NCBI RefSeq assembly: GCF_001467895.1
Contig: NZ_LNYO01000013.1
Coordinates: forward strand, 1,107,877-1,171,876
Source: Legionella nautarum
GTDB lineage: Bacteria; Pseudomonadota; Gammaproteobacteria; Legionellales; Legionellaceae
Direction: 5' to 3'
DNA: 64,000 bases
The position numbers were made by a program, and so were the translations under genes. Below are positions 56,623 through 64,000 of the stretch, piece by piece. Every line of letters starts with the position of its first letter. The stretch's first letter is position 1. A model generated the notes under the pieces. That model worked only from the letters and a program-made list of their open reading frames with translations. It was not told the origin of the DNA and made no database searches.

Positions 56623-57441
56623 ATGTTTTTTACACAACCTAAAATCAAGCGTATTGGATTACATTTAGAATCCACGCTTGCTGAAATTTGTAGATCTAGC
56701 TGGTCATTCTACCTCACCACAGTATCCTCTACTGAAAATATTCAATACGCTGACCATCTTGGTGAAGAAATTGATTTGGAGAAAATTTTTGCAACTCCGA
56801 GTCTCTATCGTGGAAAAGAACATTTTCCTTGGGTTATTGTTCCTGATGATGGAGTGGATAGGGAGTACGCACGGACTAATGCGAGTATGCAATATCAGTT
56901 TTACAGCCAGCTTTTGAAGGATGCCCAAGCTATTAATAGCGAGTTAAATAAAGAATCACCCAATTATCAAGAGATTATTAAATGTGCTAAGCGCATTAAA
57001 CAGAGCTCAGTTACAATTCCTTCAATAGACAGCGATGATACAATTACTGTTAATGTTGACTCTACCTTCGGCGGCAATTTATTTACCGATTTTTTTATAG
57101 GTGCATTGAGTAGTGTTCATGCAATAGCCATGCTAATTGTAGGACTGGGCTGTATGGCTCCTTATTGGCTGTCTTACTCTGAGTATTGTGGTGGCCCTGA
57201 GTTTTTCTTGGATACAGGCATTTATTTATGTGAGTCACTACGAAAAGTAACTTGTTCAATTATATTTCCCCTAGGAATGCTCTATTCGGCTTATACTACA
57301 AACTCTTATAATCCCTTTACTAAAGGTGAGGTGCAACGTTCATTAGAGGGGATCATTAAATTAGCAAATGATGAACTAAAAACTGGATTCACTGAATCAG
57401 GAGCGGAGCCTCCATCACGCCCCTTGCGTCATTCAGTATAG
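56623..57441 (+). CDS. membrane-associated protein following the kinase-like gene
   Basis: A 272-residue protein with a hydrophilic N-terminal half and two hydrophobic segments (about 160-185, SSVHAIAMLIVGLGCMAPYW, and about 212-228, SIIFPLGMLYSAYT). There is no signal peptide. An AGGAG site precedes the ATG, and the 11-base gap to the previous gene indicates an operon. It could be a membrane-inserted effector or partner. No family is recognised. Confidence 0.55.
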   Translation: MFFTQPKIKRIGLHLESTLAEICRSSWSFYLTTVSSTENIQYADHLGEEIDLEKIFATPSLYRGKEHFPWVIVPDDGVDREYARTNASMQYQFYSQLLKDAQAINSELNKESPNYQEIIKCAKRIKQSSVTIPSIDSDDTITVNVDSTFGGNLFTDFFIGALSSVHAIAMLIVGLGCMAPYWLSYSEYCGGPEFFLDTGIYLCESLRKVTCSIIFPLGMLYSAYTTNSYNPFTKGEVQRSLEGIIKLANDELKTGFTESGAEPPSRPLRHSV

Positions 57442-57559
57442 GTCGAAGAGCCCAACCTCCCCATTGAAAGCCCCCTTATTGGCTATTTCACAGGAGTTGG
57501 TTTATAGTTTGAGACCTTATATCTAGAACTAATCATACTATACACTGCGAGGAGCAAGG

Positions 57560-57787
57560 ATGCTTACGTGGATCATTCTTATTCTGATTGCTATTTTGCT
57601 TATCATTCTAAGCTTGGATTTTGTTTTTCAACGGAGAAAAAACAATAATCGACCGACTCTAAGCTTAATCTTTGCTTTATTAGCCTTTCTCATCGTAGCA
57701 GCGGCGTTTAGCTACATTATATCGATGTCAATAGGGAGGCCTGCAACTGAAAGTTATCACGCCGCGACTCTAAAAGAAGCACTTTAA
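57560..57787 (+). CDS. small two-helix membrane protein
   Basis: A 75-residue protein with two hydrophobic segments (about 2-22 and 36-57) separated by a basic loop RRKNNNRP. It has a good GAGGAGCAAGG before the ATG. Its stop is two bases from the stop of the convergent TPR gene. The function is unknown. Confidence 0.6.
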   Translation: MLTWIILILIAILLIILSLDFVFQRRKNNNRPTLSLIFALLAFLIVAAAFSYIISMSIGRPATESYHAATLKEAL

Positions 57788-57788
57788 G

Positions 57789-58904
57789 TTAGGGAAAATT
57801 TGCCGCGTCGTGGTGATCGCTTTTTTCGTGCGTTTCCTTATCTGCCTGAGCTTCTAATCGCTCGATAGCTTTCAATATATTTTTAAGGTGAAGCATTGGA
57901 AGTTTAGGATAGAAAGAAGGATCCCTAATCGATTTTTCATCTTGAGCTACCCATTTTACTAAAGCAAGTGCTGTTTTTAGCTCATCCATAGAAAGTTCTG
58001 ACTGATGAAAAATATTTAAGGACGCTTGCAAATATTTATTCGCAGTTTTTGGCTCGCCCTTTTTTAGATGGCAAATACCCAATAGAAATTGCGTAGAAAG
58101 GATATCCGCTATATTGTTTCCGTTATTAGCGCGTAGTGAGCTTAACACCTCACGAAGTACTTCGATCGCTTGTTCCAGTTTTTCTGGCTTAGATTGTTTT
58201 AGCAATGAAATACTAAGTTGATGCTTTGCATCTACCACCAAGAGATTTTCTTCCTCTTTTTCTTGACGCTGAGTTAATTGCTCTATTGCACGCATTAATA
58301 CGGTTTCTGCCTCCTCAAACTTTTTGAGGTAATTACAAATAATACCTTGTTGTAATAAAGCATTTCCTACATTAAGCTCATCTCCTTCATATAATTCCAC
58401 AGCATGGGACGAAGCAATTAAAGCTTCATTATAACTATTGTCGGTGGCTTGTGAAATCAAACCATCAGCCAAGTGATAATAAGCAAGAGCACCTAAGCTC
58501 CGCAATTGAGGAGCTGACCTAGCATCAAATGCCTTCGTTGCTAGTTTTAACTGTTCAACTCCTTCTTGTCCTCTGCCTGTTGAGAGATAACAAACGCCTA
58601 AATAGTTAGTTACTTGAATAAATAATTCTAGGTCATCCGTATTGGATGGTCTTTGATTATTGGTATCTTGAGTTTTCTTAAATAAATTGTCTAAAATATT
58701 TTTTGCTTGCAATAAAAAATGCTCGGCCTGATCAAAATCTCCCAATGCAAAATAACTGGTCCCTATCAGCAAATTGGTTTCAGCTTGATTGTTGTCGGGA
58801 AGAGAGTCGACATATTTTAGGAAGTCTATAGATTGAGATAGTTTAATAATTCCTTGAAAATCCCCTATCCCATGCAGATCCCTTGCAGTCTCTATACTCT
58901 TCAT
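57789..58904 (-). CDS. tetratricopeptide-repeat protein
   Basis: A 371-residue protein of paired helices matching TPRs at, for example, TNLLIGTSYFALGDFDQAEHFLLQA, VTNYLGVCYLSTGRGQEGVEQL and TQFLLGICHLKKGEPKTANKYL. It lies 57 bases after the deaminase-like gene on the same strand, so it may be co-transcribed. TPR proteins bind partners; it might be a chaperone, or a TPR effector like those known in Legionella. There is no signal peptide. Confidence 0.75.
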   Translation of the reverse strand: MKSIETARDLHGIGDFQGIIKLSQSIDFLKYVDSLPDNNQAETNLLIGTSYFALGDFDQAEHFLLQAKNILDNLFKKTQDTNNQRPSNTDDLELFIQVTNYLGVCYLSTGRGQEGVEQLKLATKAFDARSAPQLRSLGALAYYHLADGLISQATDNSYNEALIASSHAVELYEGDELNVGNALLQQGIICNYLKKFEEAETVLMRAIEQLTQRQEKEEENLLVVDAKHQLSISLLKQSKPEKLEQAIEVLREVLSSLRANNGNNIADILSTQFLLGICHLKKGEPKTANKYLQASLNIFHQSELSMDELKTALALVKWVAQDEKSIRDPSFYPKLPMLHLKNILKAIERLEAQADKETHEKSDHHDAANFP

Positions 58905-58960
58905 AAATTTTATGCTCCTTGGCCTTCACTCTTATGTATTTATTTTAATAAATACTATCT

Positions 58961-60397
58961 TTATTGGTTGTATACTGGAATTGAATGAGATTCAGAATCC
59001 TCTTGTTCAAAATTTGATTTATTATTTTGACCAATTGAGTTTAAGAAACCACACATACTGATTCCTGACTTTCTTAACTCAACCATTCCAGTAGATAAAC
59101 GATACTTCGCTTTCCTTTCGGTTACCTCAGCTTTTACATCGGTAATTACATCCTTATCACTAACTTTTTCCTCTTCTATTTCTGCTTCTTCTGAGTCAAA
59201 GTCAGTTATCTCGAGTTTAGCACTTTCTCGCTGCATTTGTCTAAATTTTTCACCTTCCTCCTGAAAACTAATCAGTGTGGCAATAAAATAGCTTTTGTTG
59301 GATTGACAGACCGAGCAACAAGGAATAAGGGTTGCTTTATGTCCACCCTGAATACTCAGTTCTATATTACCCGAGCGCTTTTTCACAGAGCTGTTATAGG
59401 TACTGCGAACTGTTTCTCTAGCGATGGTTGCCCCTTTCATGCCTTTGCTATATTTTACTTCTAATTCCTTTGAATAGTTAAATAAAAAGGCATTTGAACA
59501 TCCCTCTACTTTTAATGCCTGCCCATATTCAGAATATAACTTACTAAGCAGCGCACCAAAATCATATTCAGCGCAAGTTCGTGTATTTCCAGATAATTGT
59601 TTAATCATCTGCTTAAAAGTTTGACTCGTATCCATGACTACAGCATAACGATAATTGTCCTTTCCTCTCCCTGCTATACCCTTATTTAGGTCCTGAGCAA
59701 GCTCATCTAAAAGTTGTAGAAGCTTTTCATCTGGAGCAGGTGTTTTTTCAGCAGAACTTTTGTTATTCCTTTTTATAGCGGCACGAGAAACAGCAATAAA
59801 ACAAACTTTTTGATTATTGAGGGTTGCGGTTATAAAAGAGATACAACCTGGCCACACGTCTTTTAAATACAAGTTTTCTTGCTTACTTGCTACCGATTTT
59901 TCGATCTCTTCTAAAATTTCCTTGCGAAGTACCAGATATTTAAAAACCTCTTTAACGCAATTGCTACTATCTCTGGTTTGTTGAAAATAAGCATTTGGAG
60001 AAGAACTTACATTTCCTAAATTATCAATTCGCTCCTGTAGATCAGAGTTCCATTTGCGACTTGCTATCTGCTCTGATAACTGCCGAATTTCATTTAAAGG
60101 ATCAACATTTACTTTTATCGGTGGAGCCACTTGACGAACAGGCATACGTCGGTGATAGCGATGGGGAGCTAACAAATCGCTTGGTGCACCTCTTAACAAT
60201 GACATTATTTTGGGTGCGGACTCAGTAACGGCTGGTTCTGGAGTTTTCCTCTTGGGATAGAATGGCGCTGATGTCACTACAATTGACTTAGGAGATGCAA
60301 ACGTAGACGCTGAAGGCGTTGTTTCCATTAAAGCCGGCTGAAGTTCAGTTTTTGCTGGTGTCTTCTTCGGAAAAGTTTTGTCGATTTTATATTTCAT
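58961..60397 (-). CDS. protein with cytidine-deaminase-like zinc motifs, putative effector
   Basis: A 478-residue protein. The first 100 residues are proline-rich and disordered. The middle (about 145-380) includes T-C-A-E at 274-277 and PCCSVC at 359-364. A Cys/His-Ala-Glu motif plus a CxxC motif is the zinc site of the deaminase superfamily, which includes many secreted toxins. The gap between motifs (about 85 residues) is longer than usual, and the Pro sits one place further from the CxxC than in the classic PCxxC. There is no signal peptide. A PmrA-like box lies 46 bases upstream. Confidence 0.4.
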   Translation of the reverse strand: MKYKIDKTFPKKTPAKTELQPALMETTPSASTFASPKSIVVTSAPFYPKRKTPEPAVTESAPKIMSLLRGAPSDLLAPHRYHRRMPVRQVAPPIKVNVDPLNEIRQLSEQIASRKWNSDLQERIDNLGNVSSSPNAYFQQTRDSSNCVKEVFKYLVLRKEILEEIEKSVASKQENLYLKDVWPGCISFITATLNNQKVCFIAVSRAAIKRNNKSSAEKTPAPDEKLLQLLDELAQDLNKGIAGRGKDNYRYAVVMDTSQTFKQMIKQLSGNTRTCAEYDFGALLSKLYSEYGQALKVEGCSNAFLFNYSKELEVKYSKGMKGATIARETVRSTYNSSVKKRSGNIELSIQGGHKATLIPCCSVCQSNKSYFIATLISFQEEGEKFRQMQRESAKLEITDFDSEEAEIEEEKVSDKDVITDVKAEVTERKAKYRLSTGMVELRKSGISMCGFLNSIGQNNKSNFEQEDSESHSIPVYNQ

Positions 60398-60443
60398 GGG
60401 AGCGGGCCAATATTTGTTAGTTTGACTATTAATCTAACAAGAT

Positions 60444-60463
60444 CAAATTAAGGAACTATTAAC
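60444..60463 (-). promoter_or_regulatory. PmrA-box-like tandem repeat before the deaminase-like gene
   Basis: On the minus strand, GTTAATAGT and CTTAATTTG start 11 bp apart, giving two perfect TTAAT cores. The box ends 46 bp before the ATG at 60397, and a TAGATT hexamer begins after seven bases. The layout equals that before the 1553-residue gene. Confidence 0.65.
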
Positions 60464-60651
60464 AAATTAGCTGCATTTTGGGTTTTATGTGTTTATTTTA
60501 ATCATGATGAATAGGCTAGCTTTTTTAGCTGATAAAAGCAGGCTGAGAATCATTATGAATGTAACTCTTTTTTGTTATTATGACGTCCATCCATTTTTAA
60601 GTTCTAGCACTGATCAATCCCGATTTTGGATAAAGGACTACGAGCATCACG

Positions 60652-62652
60652 ATGTCAACTAATAGCACTAATTTTTCCCGAACCAGCTATCGGGCAGATA
60701 TCGATGGCCTACGAGCCATTGCCATCTTGCTAGTTCTCGTTTTTCATGCCTTCCCAACACGATTAGCTGGTGGTTTTGTCGGTGTCGATATTTTTTTTGT
60801 CATTTCCGGCTACCTCATTACAAGTATAATTTTTAATCAATTGAAGAATGATAATTTTTCCTTCCTCAATTTTTATGTCCGCCGCATTAACCGTATTTTT
60901 CCTGTCTTACTTATCGTATTAGTTTGTTTTTTTATCTTGGGATGGTTTGCTTTATTAGCCAATGAATTTAAAGCCTACGGTAAATACATGGCAGCGGCAG
61001 GTTTGTTTTCTTCAAATCTTGCTTTATGGAAAGCTGGCGGCTATTTTGATACAGCCGCCGATCTTAAGCCTTTACTGCATTTATGGTCTTTGGGCATCGA
61101 GGAACAATTTTATTTAATTTGGCCATTAATCATTTGGGTCGCTTTTAAAAAGAAAATTAATATCCTTGCCTTAACCTTAGTTTTTTTTGCTATTTCTTAT
61201 TTTTTTAATTTAAAAGGAGTAAACACAAACCCTACAGCAGCGTTCTACTTACCCCAAAGCCGTTTTTTTGAGCTCTTAGTAGGAAGCTTATTAGCGATTT
61301 TTCATAGCATCTATCCCGATTTATCCCACAAATCGATTAGCAAACACTATTACTTCTGTCTTAACATCTCTGCCTTTTTGGGTTTAGTTTGCATTGCTGT
61401 ATCTGTTTATTACTTAAATCCAGAAAAAGTCTTTCCTGGACATCATGCCCTGTTACCGCTTTTAGGAACGACCTTGCTCATTGCTGCTGGCACTGAAACC
61501 TGGATCAATCGCAAGCTCTTAGCAAACCCTATCATGGTAGGAATAGGTTTAATTAGCTTCTCCCTTTATCTCTGGCATTGGCCCTTGCTGAGCTTTGTGC
61601 GGATAATGGAGCAAGGCATGCCTTCAAAAACTCTCCGTGTTGGCTGTTTAGCTTTGAGTTTTTTGTTGGCTTTCCTGAGTTATCTTTATATTGAAAAACC
61701 CACTCGTTTCGGAGACAAACAAAAGCTAAAAGCCTTCATTTTACTTTGCTTATCGTTTTGCATAATGGGCTTAGGGATGTATACCTATTATCGAGAAGGA
61801 TTTCTGTCAAGACCTGCCTTAGGTCGCCTTAGTCCAGCACCTGAGTTTGCTGGGAAATTGCCTCCTGAAATTGCTCAAAAAGCAATTCCTCCAGGGCTTG
61901 GCATCTCTTCTCATCAAGGCAAAAAAACCGTTTTTATTCTGGGGGATTCACATGCCCATCATTTACTCGCAGGCTTTTTTCAAAAATACCCTAAAAATCA
62001 TATTAGTATTATTCTTTCTCCTGGATGCCCTTTTTTATTAGGAATCGATAGAAAAACAGCAAACCCAGCTTGCTTATCAATGACTGAAGAAGCCCTTTCT
62101 GATAAAGAATTAACATCGGTTAAAACAGTTATTTTTAGCTTTAGAATGTTTGCCTACAACCGCAGTGGTTTTGAGTATAACACTGAAAAACAAGATTGGA
62201 GTTTATGGTACAAATCGCAGAGACAGACCATGGACGATTTATCATTTTGGATACCTGCTCTGCGCAATACCTTACAACTTTTAATAAAAAAACATAAGCG
62301 AGTGATTATTAGCTATGATGTGCCTGAATTACTTCACCCAATTAACGAATGCTTAGATAGTCGGCCTTTATATATACATGCTCACACCATAAAAAATTGC
62401 AATATGCCACGAAAAATGGTTGACCAACGCCAAGCGCCTTTACGACAATTATTTGCCAAAATTCTTAAAGAATTCCCGCAGGTTGAAACCTTCGACCCAC
62501 TGAATTATTTCTGTGACCAGAAATGGTGTTATGCGTTTAAAAATGGCCTGCCTTTATATTATGATGATGATCATTTGTCTGTAGAAGGATCTAGATTTTA
62601 TGCGGCATCTTTTGCTAAAGAATTTCCTTCATTAATCCATAAGAACATTTAG
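60652..62652 (+). CDS. acyltransferase-3/SGNH O-acetyltransferase (OafA-like)
   Basis: A 666-residue inner-membrane enzyme. The N-terminal acyltransferase-3 domain has about ten helices, DIDGLRAIAILLVLVFHAFP at the start, and the RRINRIFP segment. The C-terminal SGNH domain has GDSHAHH at about 431 and the DDDHLSVEG block near 638. Such proteins acetylate surface polysaccharide (LPS or capsule). The modified sugar is unknown. Confidence 0.88.
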   Translation: MSTNSTNFSRTSYRADIDGLRAIAILLVLVFHAFPTRLAGGFVGVDIFFVISGYLITSIIFNQLKNDNFSFLNFYVRRINRIFPVLLIVLVCFFILGWFALLANEFKAYGKYMAAAGLFSSNLALWKAGGYFDTAADLKPLLHLWSLGIEEQFYLIWPLIIWVAFKKKINILALTLVFFAISYFFNLKGVNTNPTAAFYLPQSRFFELLVGSLLAIFHSIYPDLSHKSISKHYYFCLNISAFLGLVCIAVSVYYLNPEKVFPGHHALLPLLGTTLLIAAGTETWINRKLLANPIMVGIGLISFSLYLWHWPLLSFVRIMEQGMPSKTLRVGCLALSFLLAFLSYLYIEKPTRFGDKQKLKAFILLCLSFCIMGLGMYTYYREGFLSRPALGRLSPAPEFAGKLPPEIAQKAIPPGLGISSHQGKKTVFILGDSHAHHLLAGFFQKYPKNHISIILSPGCPFLLGIDRKTANPACLSMTEEALSDKELTSVKTVIFSFRMFAYNRSGFEYNTEKQDWSLWYKSQRQTMDDLSFWIPALRNTLQLLIKKHKRVIISYDVPELLHPINECLDSRPLYIHAHTIKNCNMPRKMVDQRQAPLRQLFAKILKEFPQVETFDPLNYFCDQKWCYAFKNGLPLYYDDDHLSVEGSRFYAASFAKEFPSLIHKNI

Positions 62653-62734
62653 AGCAATACTTGTATTTTATGGTGAAATTGGCAATATTATAAGCGGTTA
62701 TCCGAGATAATGCGTGGACCATTCCCTTTTATAA

Positions 62735-62753
62735 AGGGGATTCTAAATCCCCT
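62735..62753. terminator. 8-bp hairpin terminator between converging genes
   Basis: AGGGGATT-CTA-AATCCCCT lies between ends at 62652 and 62769. On the minus strand it is followed by TTTAT. A second palindrome (CCCTTTTATAAAGGG, 62725-62739) overlaps its left arm. Confidence 0.65.
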
Positions 62754-62768
62754 CTTCTAATCCCAGCC

Positions 62769-64000
62769 CTAAAAAAGGACACAGTTTGATGGGCAAACTC
62801 CTGATTGCCTTGAAATTCCAGACTTTCTTCCAAAAAAGGAATCTCTGATATAATCAGGTACTTTTTCTAACTCAGCTTCATGAAACAGATCTGTAGCAGC
62901 TTTTAAGTCCTCGATGTGAGTACTTTCATGGTCTTTCGCTTGTTCTGAAATCCATTTTAACATGCACTTTAAGCCTCTTAGACGGAATCCAGAGTGTGCA
63001 ACAGCAGCAGCATGTTTGGGTTCTGTAGCTGCCCTCTCTACTGCCGGCCTGTATTTTTCATCCATGTTTAGGACCTTACAGGGAAACTCCGTTAAAAAAG
63101 GAGAGCGTTCTAAATCCAAGTTATTATTATCATGAAACTCCGTTAGAACTTGTTTGTAGGCCTTCATATCATCACCATACATTTCCTCATAATCGATATT
63201 TTCAGGAACATATTTCCCCCAATGCAATTTTGCTTTTAAGAAATTAATAAGATAGCTAACAAAATTGTCACGAAATTCTTTAAAACCGCTAGCACCAGGA
63301 CTTGAAACGATATCAAAACCACAGGTCAGTTTTTTATCACTATGGTGAGAACCTGGAGATAAACTGGCTGGAAAATTTTGATTTTGAAATAATCTAGCAT
63401 AGGCTCCAAAAGTGACCGGCGCTTCCCCTCTTCCTTTTGCGGCCTCAGTATCCGCTGCAACCTTAGTAAAAGCATCAACCATTTCTTGCAAATCATCACC
63501 GACCGGGAACAAGCCATCCAGATCGTTAATACTCTTAGGATATTGTTGTTGATAATGATATTGTGCCGGTGCTCTACCTATGGATTTTTTTTTATCCTCA
63601 GTCCCTACCCCATAACGAGTCACAACGTACTTCATAAAAAGTGGCGTCAATTGTGGGAACATAGCTAAGACATCCGTGACTCGTAAGCCTTCTTCTAATT
63701 CTATTTGCAGCCATTGCTCAATATTTTGAGCCTCAGGATCAAAATTTTTATCCTCAGTTTCCAAAGGCATGGGCTTGTATTCAATTATTTTAACGTTTCT
63801 GACGTTGCGATTATTGAGGTCATCATCATAGGTGGGTACATAATATACACTAAGCATCGGAAAGCCTTTACGAGGTAATTTCCCTGCTTTCACCTCATCA
63901 ATAAAATCCGGAAGACTCACTGCTCTTTCAACGCGTTTTAACTTTTCGGCTGGCTTACATTTCAACTCCATTTCCACTGCAATGCCAAAAAGACCGAAGT
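62769..64000 (-). CDS. uncharacterised protein ending in a CaaX box, probably 5'-truncated by the window
   Basis: At least 402 residues. The frame stays open through the right edge, and the only internal start near it (GTG 63977) has no ribosome site, so the true start is probably outside. The protein is hydrophilic, with no recognised domain. It ends in SNCVLF, a CaaX-type prenylation motif (Cys-Val-Leu-Phe), with another Cys five residues earlier. Several Legionella effectors use host prenyltransferases to reach membranes. X = Phe generally favours geranylgeranylation. Confidence 0.6.
   Translation of the reverse strand, partial: FGLFGIAVEMELKCKPAEKLKRVERAVSLPDFIDEVKAGKLPRKGFPMLSVYYVPTYDDDLNNRNVRNVKIIEYKPMPLETEDKNFDPEAQNIEQWLQIELEEGLRVTDVLAMFPQLTPLFMKYVVTRYGVGTEDKKKSIGRAPAQYHYQQQYPKSINDLDGLFPVGDDLQEMVDAFTKVAADTEAAKGRGEAPVTFGAYARLFQNQNFPASLSPGSHHSDKKLTCGFDIVSSPGASGFKEFRDNFVSYLINFLKAKLHWGKYVPENIDYEEMYGDDMKAYKQVLTEFHDNNNLDLERSPFLTEFPCKVLNMDEKYRPAVERAATEPKHAAAVAHSGFRLRGLKCMLKWISEQAKDHESTHIEDLKAATDLFHEAELEKVPDYIRDSFFGRKSGISRQSGVCPSNCVLF

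Overview
The window looks like chromosomal DNA from a Legionella-type gammaproteobacterium, probably not L. pneumophila itself. Three things point there. The housekeeping blocks are Legionella-like: an NAD-dependent large glutamate dehydrogenase, a phosphatidylcholine synthase and a stand-alone csrA paralogue beside rpsF. The DNA is AT-rich with many small palindromic repeats. The right-hand third is packed with eukaryote-like proteins of the kind exported by the Dot/Icm type IV secretion system. The species cannot be fixed from the sequence alone.

Layout. 1-3365: an E1-alpha/E1-beta/E2 2-oxoacid dehydrogenase operon, then a cluster of nested palindromes. 3633-8294: a 1553-residue coiled-coil protein that is probably an effector. 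8723-10748: an outer-membrane beta-barrel protein and an S1/P1-type nuclease. 10755-15600: tolB, tolA, tolR, tolQ, ybgC and ruvB, all on the minus strand. 15711-19565: rpoE-like sigma factor, cptA-sdhE, divergent ygfZ and a cytochrome b561, flanked by long dispersed repeats. 19581-26498: the giant glutamate dehydrogenase, an L,D-transpeptidase-like gene and an aldehyde dehydrogenase. 26718-29227: pcs, two uncharacterised envelope genes and a thioredoxin-like protein. 29357-31330: the rpsF-rpsR-DUF2232-rplI operon. 31553-36083: the CsrA-like gene with a PAP2-family phosphatase, converging on fadI-fadJ. 36339-36521: tRNA-Ser and tRNA-Arg. 36818-41188: an ABC-F protein, an ABC exporter and a MerR/TipAS regulator, a probable drug-response cluster with an attenuator-like leader.

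42799-64000 is the accessory region. It holds an F-box/ankyrin protein, a coiled-coil protein with a possible nuclear localisation signal, a RasGEF-domain protein, a CX5R phosphatase-like protein, a protein with a kinase catalytic loop and DFG motif, a TPR protein next to a protein with cytidine-deaminase-like zinc motifs, and a protein ending in a CaaX prenylation box. Between them lie ordinary envelope genes (porin-like, DUF2490, OafA-type acyltransferase, UspA). Together these would act on host ubiquitination, small GTPases, phosphoinositides, phosphorylation and membrane anchoring. These functions are inferred from motifs.

A regulatory link appears in two places. The 1553-residue coiled-coil gene and the deaminase-like gene lie 50 kb apart, yet each carries a PmrA-box-like tandem repeat (half-sites 11 bp apart) 45-46 bp before its start codon, with a -10-like hexamer seven bases after the box. 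This supports both as co-regulated effectors.
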